A stretch of DNA of 64,000 nucleotides from Trichobilharzia szidati (lineage: Eukaryota > Platyhelminthes > Trematoda > Strigeidida > Schistosomatidae), in assembly GCA_944472155.2 (NCBI GenBank), contig OX235279.1, forward strand, positions 118,164,110-118,228,109, in the 5' to 3' direction. The notes under the pieces were generated by a model. That model was not told where the DNA came from. It did no database searches and worked only from the letters and a program-made list of their open reading frames with translations. Of the stretch, positions 1-10,850 are shown piece after piece. The position numbers and the translations under genes were made by a program. Every line of letters starts with the position of its first letter. The first letter of the stretch is position 1.

Positions 1-560
1 TTTAATTTTGACCTTCAATATGTGATTTTAATTACACCTAAATTTATTTTCTAACCTCTTAATTCTATTAATTTCATATGTATTTCTATGACAAGTGCAT
101 GCGTGACCAGATTGTTCAAAGTGTGTTACTCAAATACAACACTACACGATTCAGACAAATTACGTCTTCTTACTTTGTCTAAACATCCACTTGTGTCAAA
201 AATCGTGACTGATGTAATCGCACATTGATATAAACTCCTACTGTGCTAACTCGTTAATTATTATTTTAATAGTGATATTCGTGTATACGTCACGTAAACC
301 CCTGTTTTTTTAGCTACTCTGTAATTTTGGTGACCTCATGGGATTCGTTGCTGAAGGAAGTGGTTCCCAGTATCTTTGATTTTGTATTCTGTGTTAAATC
401 ACTAATAAATATATTCCTTATACCTCAAATGGACATTGCACTTCTTGAAAGTAAATACTAACTTTATCGGATGTTTTGAACTGCAGAGTTTGGGAGATTA
501 TGGCCATGTGTTGTATTGAGTAGTGCATTTATAAGAGATGAAATATACCAACTAGTAAAA
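1..560. other. AT-rich flank, nothing recognised
   Basis: No reading frame, RNA gene or repeat was recognised here. The stretch is AT-rich and rich in stops on both strands, like the other decayed retroelement flanks in the window. Confidence 0.5.
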
Positions 561-790
561 GTAAATCAGGTGACCAGAAAGTTTAAAATCCAAGGCAATA
601 GAAAATTGTCAACACGTATGTAAAGATGGTTATCAGGATACTCAATTGTATCACTCATGAATAAATTTAAATCACTCCACTTTATGCCAAATATTGCGCT
701 GAGGATGTAGTCCAGAAAGACGACGAAAGCTCCGTAACTAAACCAACCAGCTCAGAGAACACTATTAATTGCAAGTGCATACAGTACCTA
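561..790 (+). mobile_element. Penelope-like element 3' end, diverged fragment
   Basis: This stretch aligns, with many substitutions, to the reverse complement of about 48545-48770, the 3' end of the Penelope-like element. Shared landmarks in the same order are aaatcaggtgacca, agtttaaaatcc, caatagaaa, aatttaaatca, gacgacgaaag and aaaccaaccagctcagagaac. It is therefore an older, 5'-truncated copy of the same family on the plus strand. No coding part remains. It includes the hammerhead-like motif listed separately. Confidence 0.72.
697..765 (+). ncRNA. Hammerhead-like ribozyme motif, degenerate candidate
   Basis: On the plus strand there is a CTGAGGA box (fits the hammerhead consensus CUGANGA), then a hairpin-forming GTAGTC / GACGAC pair with one mismatch, then GAAA. 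That is the order of a hammerhead core from box 1 through stem II to box 2. The later copy at 48563-48630 keeps the GAAA and a fully paired stem II. Penelope-like elements are known to carry hammerhead motifs, which supports the idea. I could not draw a convincing stem I or a canonical cleavage triplet, so activity is doubtful. Confidence 0.3.
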
Positions 791-1089
791 AGAAACAGCA
801 TTCATAATTGTTTGAACCAATTAACACTGGAGTGAGTTGTGACACTTGACAGCTGCAGTGACAAAGCCGACTGATTGAGTTTTAACGTAGAATTCAGTAC
901 AGAAGTGCAGCAGTTCGATTTGTTACATTCCACACTTGAAAAATATTATATTTAGTTGGTAATAAGCAAAAAAATTTCATAAGATGTGTTTCGACTTCTC
1001 ATTTGGGCTACGGGATAAATTAAACTAACTCATGAGATACAACGAGACAGAGTGTCAGAGTTATCTCATATAAGAGAAGAAATTATTGT

Positions 1090-1770
1090 GAGATAACTCT
1101 TTTTCAGTTAGACAAGAACCAAATGAAAAAATACGACCATCATTTGTTGACATTTCGCTTATTTCTATCCACATTTTAGCATCTCATTATACCTGGACTA
1201 TAGATCATTCTGAAAGACTGACTTTCAATATAGAAGCTTGCACACAAGCGCACCCGTTTAGGTTATCATATTCGATGTAGCACGCAAAGGTAGAGAAAAA
1301 AATTAAATGGAACTCTAATGAGCATAAATGTGATGGAAAACGAACAGTGATATGGAAGAAATATAAGGGTTGCTCAGGTATATGGGATTACACAGAGTGA
1401 ATGCATCTGTGTCATTAACAACGTTTGGAGTCACATTTCTACTTAACACTAAGCTTAACCCCAATATTACTCACCATATTAGATTACTCAACACAGAAGA
1501 AAGGGCACAGACACTACGATCAAAAAACCAGTAGTCTTTCATACCTTCCAGTTTCAATGGTCACTTCTCACAGCCTAAGTGGACAATATCATCAACATAC
1601 ACTACGTTGACGAGACTGTTCCCTGGTGTGTCCCTAAAGTGAGTGACGGACAATTCTGTTAATACATGTATGATGAAATGAACTAAAATAAGGACGACAG
1701 TTGTACAAATGAGCCTTGCATTATATCCTTCTTGGAAATGTAAGATTCCTCGTAGTTTAGTTTCAGTATT
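1090..1770 (-). pseudogene. Decayed RTE-like reverse transcriptase fragment, copy 1
   Basis: Read on the minus strand, 1588-1599 encodes YVDD inside VVYVDDIVHL, which matches the catalytic palm motif of RTE-type reverse transcriptases (usually LEYADDIVLL). The surrounding sequence is full of stops. It aligns over several hundred bases to 2720-3620, so the two are diverged copies of one sequence. No endonuclease or complete domain is present. The family assignment to RTE rather than another non-LTR clade rests on this motif and the flanking residues only. Confidence 0.5.
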
Positions 1771-2118
1771 AAGTGAATGGATTGCAATCTACAGATTCAT
1801 AAAATTCACATAGCGACGTACTACTTTTCCAGAACCCTAGTTAATGTCTCCTCAGTAAAGTGAGAAATGGGTATTGTACTTGTGTAAACTCAATAGGCTG
1901 TGAACCGCTGCCAATGAAAACGACAGAAATTCTTGGAATTATCAGTTATAATTTTGGCTGGATCACATGCAACACTCAGCAGTTGTTAAATGGTCACTTC
2001 ATGAACATCAAATCCATACAGAAAGCGCCGAAGATTTAGTACAACATGCACACTCCTGATTTCACTATGCAGCAGGCACGGCGAATGCATTACTTTAGGG
2101 GCCTACACAGTTCACAGA

Positions 2119-2510
2119 TTAACTCACAACACTGAAGTGGAGAAATTTATATTTGTTCTTACTGAGGTTAATATAGCGATTTTTGTGAAGTAACTTTCTT
2201 ATGCAGAAGGGAAGATCAAGGTATTCGTAATCTTTTGCTACATGTGGAATCGCAGTGCAACTCGATGCGCAATAGTATATATACGAATAAACTGAAAAAT
2301 AAAGTCCTCCTGGTGACACATTGTTACATGACAGGAAGTGAGACGGTCAGATCACCAGCGTATTTGACGAAGTTGCTCTCATTAGAAAGAGAAAAGTCAT
2401 GTAAGACGAGAGAGAAAAAAGAAAAGGAGAGATAACAGTACCCTGAGGAACACCACCTTCACCAAGCAAGGCGGAAGATTTACCTTAATATACAGTATGC
2501 TGCATTCCAT
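2119..2510 (-). pseudogene. Decayed non-LTR reverse transcriptase fragment
   Basis: The minus strand encodes GVPQGTVIS at about 2429-2457 and FVKYAGDLTVSLPV with YAGD at 2351-2362. These are the B and C palm motifs of a non-LTR reverse transcriptase, with the first catalytic aspartate of YADD changed to glycine. It resembles the NFVKYADDLTIS family found in the large palindrome (for example 28497-28540). Stops separate the motifs. About 60 bases of its 3' side (2251-2310) recur at 8047-8110. Confidence 0.6.
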
Positions 2511-2719
2511 TTGGGAAATGATAATTCAACCAATCACCTGCACAGGACTCGTGTCTGCCCGACCGAAACCTTACTCAACTAATGTCATCTACGTCCTTAG
2601 TAAATAACAGCATATGCTGAATAACTTAAAGCTCAGCACAAAAGTGATAAAGCAAAAAACACTTGCAAAGTAGGAGACGAGTCCCGGGTGGAAGAAGAGA
2701 TTACTGAAAGATATCTATT

Positions 2720-3620
2720 TGTCATTCAGCAAATAACAAGATTAAGAACTGCAATTATCATTTGTTGACATTCTGGAGATCATTATTCAGTGTTTCGCAT
2801 TTAGTTATGCCTATCCTGTGTCATTCTGCCTGGTTTTCAGTATGACTTCGCAAAGAAGTCCAACTGTTTAGTTCACCACATTCCATGCACCACACAAAGG
2901 TAGAGACATAAAACTAAATGGAAGTTTAACGACCGAAAATTTGAGGGAGAATAAATAGCGACAACATGAGTTGAATAGATACGTGAGATTACACAGATTG
3001 AATGCATCTGTGCCATTAACAAAGATTTGCAGTCATATCTCTATTTGTTCTTCTAGCTTACTGTCAACGATTTTATGAACCAATACCAGTTTTTCATATG
3101 ACTGACCCAAACACCTTTTGAACCTTAACATGTGCTGGCTAACATTGTACCTCAAGGAAGGCGATGGCTTCATATACCAGCACGTGTTTTAGCCATCTCA
3201 AGCTATTCAGCTTCCCTACCTTGAAGATTAACTTACCCCGCTCACCTAACACTTTAGGGGTAACCTCAACATCACTCGCCATATTATACTACTTTAATCA
3301 TGAGATAGAACACAGACACCTATAATCAAACAAGGGTATTCTTTTCATATTTTCCAGCATCAGGGGTTACTTCTCATAGTCTAGGTGGACATTGTCATCA
3401 GCAAACTGTAAGTTGATAAGACTATTCCCTAATAAGTCTCTAAAGTCAATTACAGACCATTCTACTAACATATGTATGACTGAATTGAACTGATATAAGG
3501 ATGACAATTTAAGAAGTCAGCCTTGTGTTACATCCCACTTGGAAATGTGTTTTCTCGGATAATTTGCACGTAGTATTCAGTGAATAGAAAACACTCTGTA
3601 GAAATATGAAACTTGTGTAG
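2720..3620 (-). pseudogene. Decayed RTE-like reverse transcriptase fragment, copy 2
   Basis: Minus-strand FADD lies at 3394-3405 within a frame reading LINLQFADDNVHL. Upstream on the same strand WDVTQG (about 3530-3550) resembles the GVRQGC palm motif. The region aligns along its length with 1090-1770, with small insertions and many substitutions. Stops interrupt every frame, so it is a dead remnant. It ends close to the start of the CR1-like element at about 3620. Confidence 0.5.
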
Positions 3621-3663
3621 TTTTTACCTACATATATTTGTAAAGTTTAAACAAATTAGAGTT

Positions 3664-3903
3664 ATGGGCCCGATTAACAACTGTGGACGAGCGGACTGCC
3701 ACTTTCCGGCGGATGATAGGATGCAGTGTGACAACTGCAGCCTATGGTTTCACAAAGTTTGCACTGGTTTATATCCAGTAGCCTATAAGAGATGTTGCAA
3801 GCCATCATCTCCGTGGCTGTGCAAATTTTGCAGTAACCCGTTGGATGTCCTCATCCGAAGAGGCAGTAGGACTCCTGATGTCCAAGAAATTGTCGAAAAA
3901 TAA
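3664..3903 (+). CDS. CR1 ORF1 N-terminal PHD finger, truncated
   Basis: From ATG 3664 the frame encodes a cysteine/histidine pattern of the C4HC3 PHD type: NCGRADCHF, MQCDNCSLWFHKVC, then CCK and WLCKFC. A PHD finger at the start of ORF1 is a known feature of some CR1 elements and is thought to help the ribonucleoprotein bind chromatin or partners. The frame stops at 3901-3903 about 80 codons in, and the next part of ORF1 continues in another frame. I chose 3664 rather than the upstream ATG at 3613 because the finger begins right after it and the preceding residues look like untranslated leader. Confidence 0.7.
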   Translation: MGPINNCGRADCHFPADDRMQCDNCSLWFHKVCTGLYPVAYKRCCKPSSPWLCKFCSNPLDVLIRRGSRTPDVQEIVEK

Positions 3904-3938
3904 AATCGAAAAGCTTGCATCAGAAATCTTAGCCAAGA

Positions 3939-4553
3939 ATGGCTTTTCAGAACTTAGTTTTAAAACTGAGTGTATCACCTCCTGAAGCTTTAGAGACAAA
4001 AGAGGCACAGAGTGCCCAAATATCTGTTGCGGCAAAGCAAAAAAACAAAGGAAATCCAAAAGGGCAAGTAGTGCCAGCATGGCAACACCAGCCTGTGAAA
4101 TGGTCACGCCAAAGCGCAGCGTGTCTAGTGCACGAATGGTTTCCAGTCACGGAGAAAACAGAGTGGTTGGTACCGACGGGTAAGAAGCGAAACAAGCGTG
4201 GTAGAGGAAAGGTAACCGAGTTTAACAACAAGGTCTCGACGGCTGTTAATACCAGCCAAACTCAGAAACTCACGGACTCTAGTTACAGTGTCATCATCTG
4301 GAATTCACAGGAATCTAAGAACACAGATCCAGCAGCCCGGCATGCAGATGATCTGAAGGCGGTTAGCTCCATTATCCCGGAAATACTTCTCAGAGAAACA
4401 ATCGGAGTTCACATAAGAAAGGCCATCAGGATCGGGATAAAAAGCCCTGATGCCACGAAAAAATCTCGACGACTACTTAAGGTAGTCTTAGGGAACGAAA
4501 CAGAGAGGAGAACCATCCTCAACGATGCGTTCAAAATCAACGATAAAACTTAA
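3939..4553 (+). CDS. CR1 ORF1 middle part, basic linker, frame-shifted piece
   Basis: This 204-codon frame follows the PHD finger by a frameshift. It is rich in K, R and S, with a basic cluster GKKRNKRGRGK in the middle. Its last third (IRKAIRIGIKSP, RRLLKVVLGNETERRTIL) resembles the RNA-binding fold found late in ORF1 of CR1 and jockey-like elements. It probably helped package the element RNA. It is a fragment of a dead gene and is not expected to act on its own. Confidence 0.55.
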   Translation: MAFQNLVLKLSVSPPEALETKEAQSAQISVAAKQKNKGNPKGQVVPAWQHQPVKWSRQSAACLVHEWFPVTEKTEWLVPTGKKRNKRGRGKVTEFNNKVSTAVNTSQTQKLTDSSYSVIIWNSQESKNTDPAARHADDLKAVSSIIPEILLRETIGVHIRKAIRIGIKSPDATKKSRRLLKVVLGNETERRTILNDAFKINDKT

Positions 4554-4734
4554 AAATAAGGCCTGATTGGCCTTTGGAAGATGGGATCAAAAGAACGGAA
4601 GCCGTGGCTGAACTAAAGGCCAGGCCAGAGAAAGGCGAAAAAACCTCAAGCTATTGGGTTTTCGAGCAGTAAGGTCTCGGAAACCGATGCTGCCGAGACC
4701 TCTCTTCATAAGCCGGATGAACAGACAGGTGTTT

Positions 4735-5515
4735 CAGGGTGCTATACGAACGCATGTAGTCTTAGGAATAAGCTCGCCGAATTAAGAGAATTATCTGAAA
4801 GACTACAACCTGATGCGATTGCTATCCCTGAGACATGGTTGTTAGTGGGTGTAGAATGAACTCCACTCATACCTGGGTACATTTGCAGTCGAGCAGACAC
4901 AGTAAGTAGTCGGAAAGATGGGGGGTCGCTCTATACATCCACGATGACATAGGCATTAGGTCAACGTTGTCAGAAGCTCATGACAGCGGTACCAGTGAAG
5001 CCGCAAGTTGCGTCATTAACTTGAACAAAAGCACTTTAACGATCGGAGTTATTTACAGAAGTCCTGCTAGGCAAGCTGATGACTTCGTTCTAAATCACCT
5101 GAGGGCGTGGGGTAGGAGAAATAGGTGTCTGGTTGTTGGCGACTTTAATGCTCCACATATTAATTGGGGGGAACAAATTCCACTAGTTTGTGTACCTGCT
5201 TCAAAAGGGAGCTCACACTGACAGTGCTTGAATGTGCACTCGTGCAATATATGCATGCACCAACATGGTATAACCCGGAACATGATCCGCCACTTGGCAG
5301 CAGTGACCACATAGTCACTGCTTTTATGTTAACATCAGCTACTTCGTACAACTGTTTCAACAGGGAACTCATACTGGCACGATACCGTCGTGGACATGAT
5401 CCGTCCACTCTAGACTTGGTGCTAACACAGAAGGAGTATGTCGGTAACCTTAGGTGCCTGGCGCCGCTAGGCAGTAGTGACCACATAGTTATCACTTTTA
5501 TGTTTAGGATTCAGG
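4735..5515 (+). pseudogene. CR1 endonuclease domain, with internal duplication
   Basis: The opening strand motif NACSLRNKLAELRELSERL is followed by PDAIAIPETWL (normally TETWL), then GDFNAPHINW (about 5140-5168) and SSDHIV, the last catalytic block of apurinic-type endonucleases. The domain nicks target DNA to prime reverse transcription. The SSDHIV block appears twice, near 5300-5320 and 5478-5495, because a stretch of about 150 bases is duplicated with different internal losses. A stop interrupts the frame at about 4857. Confidence 0.75.
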
Positions 5516-5529
5516 CTGCCATACATTGG

Positions 5530-7495
5530 TCAACAGCTACTCGCCCAAACGTTGGGAAAGCGAATATACCTGCAATCCGAAATGCAGCAACCCTAGATGA
5601 GTGGTCTGTTAACACACACGAGACTGCCGAGGAGGCTTGGATGGGATTTAGGAATACACTAGAGTGCTTCACTGCACACTTTGTGCCTTGGTCTACGCCT
5701 CAAAAACTATCTCATAAACCACCTTGGATTGGTAATCAAAATAAAGAGGTTACTAAGAAAACGAAAGAACTTATGGGACCGGTTTGCTGTGACTGGGAGG
5801 GATGAGTTTCGGATGGAATACCGCAGAGTTCGAAACTATTGTATGAGGTTGACAAAAGTCGCATAGAGTATGAGAGACAGTTAGTACTGGATTGTGTGCA
5901 TTATCCAAAAAGACTATACTCGTTTATCAAACGCAGGAGTGAAACTAGCAGTGGTATTCCGTCCCTAATTAGTAACAACAGAGAGGCTGCCGGGTCAGAC
6001 GAAACAAAAGCAGAGAAGCTCTCCGAATACCTTTGTGATGTTTTCTCGCCACTCAGGGGTGTAGCGAGGTCACTGATGTAGCCCCTAAAATGCCCCCGAT
6101 TGTGGTAGATGATGCAGTAGTTCTGAAACTACTGTCTAAGTTGAAGCCAGGTAAACCACCTGGACCAGAAGGACTTCACCCTAGATTGATAATCTCCTTG
6201 GCGGATATAGTATACGTTCCACTTAATGAGATTTCTGAAATGTCTCTGACCCAGGCTAGGCTACCCAGGGACTGGAAAGATGCTTTTATAAGCCCCATCT
6301 TCAAAGATGGGAATAGACAGTTAGTATCTAACTACCGACCTGTAAGTCTGACCTGCATTATAGCAAAGGTGTTAGAAAAACTCATAAGGGACCAGCTCCT
6401 AGCTCATACGGAAAAACATGGCTTACTGGCAGTGGAACAGCATGGATTCCGACCAGGACGATCCTGCTTGGCAAACTTACTGTTAGCTAGGGAAGATTGG
6501 GTTGAGGCCAGCGGTAAAAATCATCTACTGGACGTTCTATTTATCGATCTTAGTAAAGCATTCGATAGGGTATCCCAATTCAGTCTTCTTAGTAAACTTA
6601 AACATTTTGGATAAGACCAGCGCTTATGTGAGTGGTTTGGTGACTATCTAATGGGTAGGAGGCAGAAGGTAAGGGTTAATGGTGTACTGCCAGGGTAGAA
6701 AGCAGTACTAAGTGAAGTACCTCAAGGAACTGTACTTGGTCTACTTCTATTCCTATTATACGTAAATGAAGTGCCGAAAATTCTCACCTCATCTTCCTTA
6801 TTATTTGCGGACGATATTAAGATATGGAAAACCGTAAATAGTAACGACGACAGGTTGGTACTACAAAACGATCTAGATAAACTAGCTGAATGGGCTAACC
6901 TTTGGAGTCTGGAAATTAATTCCGAGAAAAGCTCGGTAATGCACCTAGGTCAGAAGTCTTACATGTCATACTCCATGGGAGGCACATAACTGCCAGATGT
7001 TAGGGAACAAGAGGACTTATGAATTATTGTTAGCCATGACTTAAAAACAACGGCAAATTGTAATCGAGCAGCGGCTAAGGCTTTTCGGATGCTATGAGCA
7101 CTTCGAAGATTTTCAAACGATTAGACGATGGCATGTTTCAAGTACTCTATGCAACATATGTCAGGCCTCATCTAGAGTACTGCATACAAGCGGTGGGTCC
7201 ATGTTTCAAAAAGGAGGCACATACCCTGGAAAGAGCACAGAGGGTAGGAACGAAATTAGTTAGTGGCATCTCACACCTTCCTTATGACATGAGGATGGAG
7301 CATTTAAATCTCTTCCCATTATCATACCGAAGGAGGAGAAGCGAACTTATTTTGGCTTACGGTATATTCAGAGGTGATTTAGGGACTGGCTTTTCAAACC
7401 TTTTCTCTCCCTCTAGGATACTTTTACGGGGTCACCAGAAGAAGGTGCTCAAGCCGAGTGGTCAACGACTGAAACCGCTTACCTGATTCACCAGT
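5530..7495 (+). pseudogene. CR1 reverse transcriptase, broken by stops and frameshifts
   Basis: Reverse transcriptase blocks appear in order: LKPGKPPGPEGLHP (about 6142), NYRPVSLTCIIAKVLEKL (about 6330), EQHGFRPGRSC, FIDLSKAFDRVS (about 6540), VPQGTVLG (about 6718), LFADDIKIWK with FADD at 6804-6815, and the C-terminal YVRPHLEYCIQA (about 7158). The catalytic aspartates are intact. Stops at 6079, 6612, 6698, 6987 and beyond, plus frame changes, kill the gene. An internal deletion shortens the last part at about 7460. Confidence 0.85.
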
Positions 7496-7600
7496 AACAG
7501 CTCCATCGGTGGAAGCCTTCAAAGAGAAGCAGGATCGCGAGGATTAACATAGGCAAAAAGAGCCTTCTATACTTATCATCTGAATCCGAATAAACGGATG

Positions 7601-8191
7601 CACTACTTTTGCAGGTAACATAGTGTTTCCCCTATAAAGTGATAATTAGATATTTCGGCTGCAAAAAACGAGTAAGTGGTGTCCTGGCAACGACAAGTCT
7701 AGGAATTATGCACTACAAAATTTTACTTTACTAAATACTCCAGCAGATTTTAAATAAACACTTGACAAAGACCAAATTTATACAGGAATTCAGTAAGGTT
7801 TAGTAAACTAAAAGCAATTTCGGTTTCCATAGGAGCTCTGCATGCGGAATTCACTACTTTAAAAAATACACAGCACTGACGTCAGTGTTCCACTTCGACG
7901 TCGAAGAACTTCTATTCTTCATCACTAAACTTAATGAAAACAATCATATTAAGTAATTCCCGTATGCTGTTAAATTTTTTATTCTGAAGACAGGAGTATT
8001 ACTAATCCTTTACTTTATGTAAATGTAGTTACATACAGTTGCACAAAGAACTCAGTGCAACTCGATTCGCAATAGTATATATACCAATAAACTAAAAAAT
8101 AATGTCCTCCATACATTGTGAACAAATATTCCTTAATCCAGGACAAAAATTGTCTATCATATATAAGCCTAAGTTATATGTATGAAATCTC
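7601..8191. other. AT-rich intergenic stretch
   Basis: There is no coding frame. The only recognised piece is 8047-8110, about 60 bases nearly identical to 2251-2310 and probably a scrap of the same non-LTR family. The rest shows nothing I can name. Confidence 0.5.
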
Positions 8192-9551
8192 AATATAAAA
8201 TCTATTAAATCTTCCCCCAAAGCCAAGGCCACTTGAAAACCACAGCAACATAGCAACAAGCGTCATAGCGGGAATATGCAATAAAACAACTCTATTTAGT
8301 GTGAAGTTGATCTATAAGTAATCTTAATAAGATAAAGATGCCTCAACAATATGGATGTTTCAGATATTGTCTTGGAATTCGCGTATAAAACTCTAATACT
8401 GGAAAACATATGAGGTCTATTTATGCATACGGAGTCAATATAAAACCATCTATGAACTGTGAATACTTTTATTTGCATGGGAATTTTACTTGATATTGAC
8501 AGAATCATTGTATTCATAGTGTAAGCTAATATATAGAATCATCTTTTATGACTTCATGTTGTGCTATTCCTTACGTGTGCTTTATTTTTTTCAGGTATAC
8601 GGAGGTTGTCGAATGTGAAATCAGCAAGAATTTCAATCCGTCAAACTGACGCTAATACCCTTCATCAGAATTTTCTTTGTAAATTAATGAAATGTTTAAT
8701 ATACTCTTCAATTCTACTTCCTCTAGACTTTTTCAGTGCGTCGCTATACTATGTGCTTTTGTAATAAGTGAATTCGGATTAATGCATGTTAAGCATAGTT
8801 AGTGGGATGGAGATTTACTATGGTATTACTTTAGTCTATTACTTTAGTCATTCGGAAGATTTCGCGTCTGTTTCAATACAATAGCACATTGTAAAAACTA
8901 AGTAGTATTTAGAAAGTTCAATAATTATTCTTTACTGCTCGATACGCTAAAGTCGCCTTATGTAGCCAGTTGCGAGTCTGTATACTGTTAAACGCCAAGT
9001 ATGTAGTACAAGTAAATGTAGTAACCTAGGGTTGATAGCTACTTCATTGATCTGTTAATATCCAGTGACATTATCAAATAGACTGTTTACATGGCGATGA
9101 GCCAAGAAGCGATTTTGGTTTATTTCTAATATGCCGTTGAATCGTGTGATGTTATCTAATATCCATCATTTCTATAATCAACAACTGTGGTATTTGCATA
9201 TCTACTTTATGGATATTAAGTAACTTGCCTTTATGCATCTAAGTACAACAGTATTCCCTATTCATTTGATGTATGTACACTAAACAAGTCTTTCATACAT
9301 TCTTCCACAAATACCAAACTTTCTAGTGTCACAACTATTAATGAAACCAACTTTCCCGGTTTCAATACAAATGACGTTCTAAAATGTCTCCAGTCGACGA
9401 ACCCTTCTTCTAGCCTAGGACAAGACTGTTTGCCTAGCCTTATTGTTAAAATATGTGCAGATATTCTGTGCTATCTTTTCATGGACATATTTAATGAATC
9501 TTTTTCCAGAAATATCGTGCCAGCCGTTTGGAAGGGCATCAAAATTGTACC
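8192..9551 (+). repeat. Palindrome A, left arm
   Basis: This segment is the reverse complement of 10435-11794 with about 99 percent identity (paired positions sum to 19986). It contains 9140-9551, a plus-strand N-terminal piece of the decayed non-LTR reverse transcriptase of the palindrome region. The arm is an older, roughly 85 percent identical relative of 26965-28200, the equivalent part of the large palindrome. Arm-to-arm similarity is thus far higher than similarity to the paralogue, as expected if the arms are recent or kept alike by conversion. Confidence 0.9.
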
Positions 9552-10434
9552 TAATCCTAAGTCATCTACTGGAACACGTATTTAATTTATAGGTGATGTG
9601 ATGAATACCTCTAAACGCTTTCGTGGCGATTAGGATATATTCATTTTTTTCGACTAGGAGACGATCTTGTTTACCAAGAAGTTTCTCAGGATGTCCTCTT
9701 TTACTTTGGAATTCAAAGATAACGTTAAGTCGCTCACTAAGGTAGTACCTAAAGGAGATTACCTTCAGTGAGAACTAATTTAAGATAGCTACGTAGCTTT
9801 AGGTAATGCGTCATAGAAGTAAGCAGCGTAGGTTAATTGTGTCTAAATATATTGAACGTTGTATAACTGGTCAAATCGTAGTTCTTACATACTAGTTAGT
9901 CTAATAAATAGTGAATGTACAATACAAGTGTTTACCTTGATTAGCATACCTAGCTCATAAACATTATGCCTGCATGTGGTATACATTTAGGGCTAATATG
10001 CTGTGTGATGAATTAGTCCGAGATACTTTATTTCTATATCACTGTCATCAATTTTGCAACGGTCACAGGAATTATCAGCTTCAGCTAACTTTATATATGT
10101 CCAAACCAAGTTCACTTTTAACAGTTCAGCTAACTTTCCTTTACATCGGAAACTGAAATTAACAGTCTGACATTTGGAAGGATATAGTTTAAGAGCATTT
10201 TCTGACTCCTGATGGAGAGCTGTTCATCTTAATACAGTGTAGCTGGGAGTTAACAGACATTGAAATAGTTAGATCGTCCGCGTACTTGACAAAGTTTATT
10301 TTGTATGCATATGTACATTAGTTTCGTCAAACAAAAATACAATTCAAGTGTTGGTTTGTAGGGATTTGCTTGGTTACAGGACTTCATCATCAGCTGACGC
10401 TAGTTAGAGGACCATTGGAAGACCTGGGAGTACT
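9552..10434. repeat. Palindrome A spacer, minus-strand reverse transcriptase 3' half
   Basis: Positions 9593-10330 match 23229-23965 almost base for base and are the minus-strand 3' half of the decayed reverse transcriptase, with its YADD codons at 10273-10284. Together with the right arm this makes one continuous minus-strand element. The left arm is therefore the inverted copy, with its breakpoint inside the element. Confidence 0.85.
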
Positions 10435-10850
10435 GGTACAATTTTGATGCCCTTCCAAACGGCTGGCACGATATTTCTGGAAAAAGATTCATTAAATATG
10501 TCCATGAAAAGATAGCACAGAATATCTGCACATATTTTAACAATAAGGCTAGGCAAACAGTCTTGTCCTAGGCTAGAAGAAGGGTTCGTCGACTGGAGAC
10601 ATTTTAGAACGTCATTTGTATTGAAACCGGGAAAGTTGGTTTCATTAATAGTTGTGACACTAGAAAGTTTGGTATTTGTGGAAGAATGTATGAAAGACTT
10701 GTTTAGTGTACATACATCAAATGAATAGGGAATACTGTTGTAATTAGATGCATAAAGGCAAGTTACTTAATATCCATAAAGTAGATATGCAAATACCACA
10801 GTTGTTGATTATAGAAATGATGGATATTAGATAACATCACACGATTCAAC
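9593..10850 (-). pseudogene. Decayed non-LTR reverse transcriptase, palindrome A copy
   Basis: On the minus strand the N-terminal half lies at about 10850-10430 (residues resembling NDVLKCLQSTN and PSLIVKICADIL), and the C-terminal half with FVKYADDLTIS at about 10290-10260 follows after a short deletion relative to the copy at 23229-24650. Stops and frame changes are present throughout. It is the same family as the copies near 24, 28, 48 and 52 kb. The family looks CR1/jockey-like, but the exact clade is uncertain. Confidence 0.7.

Larger units (their letters stand above)
3620..7600 (+). mobile_element. CR1-like non-LTR retrotransposon, nearly full length, broken
   Basis: In order this element has an ORF1 part with a PHD finger (3664-3900), a basic linker (3939-4553), an apurinic-type endonuclease (about 4735-5510), a reverse transcriptase (about 5530-7490) and a short 3' tail ending in TCTGAAT-type repeats near 7590. 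The domain order and the C-terminal residues typical of the family (YVRPHLEY, PLSYRRRRSELILAY) match CR1-type elements, which in schistosomes include SR and Perere families. Frameshifts and stops split every domain, so this copy cannot be autonomous. A 3' fragment of the same family lies at 36310-36582. Confidence 0.88.
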
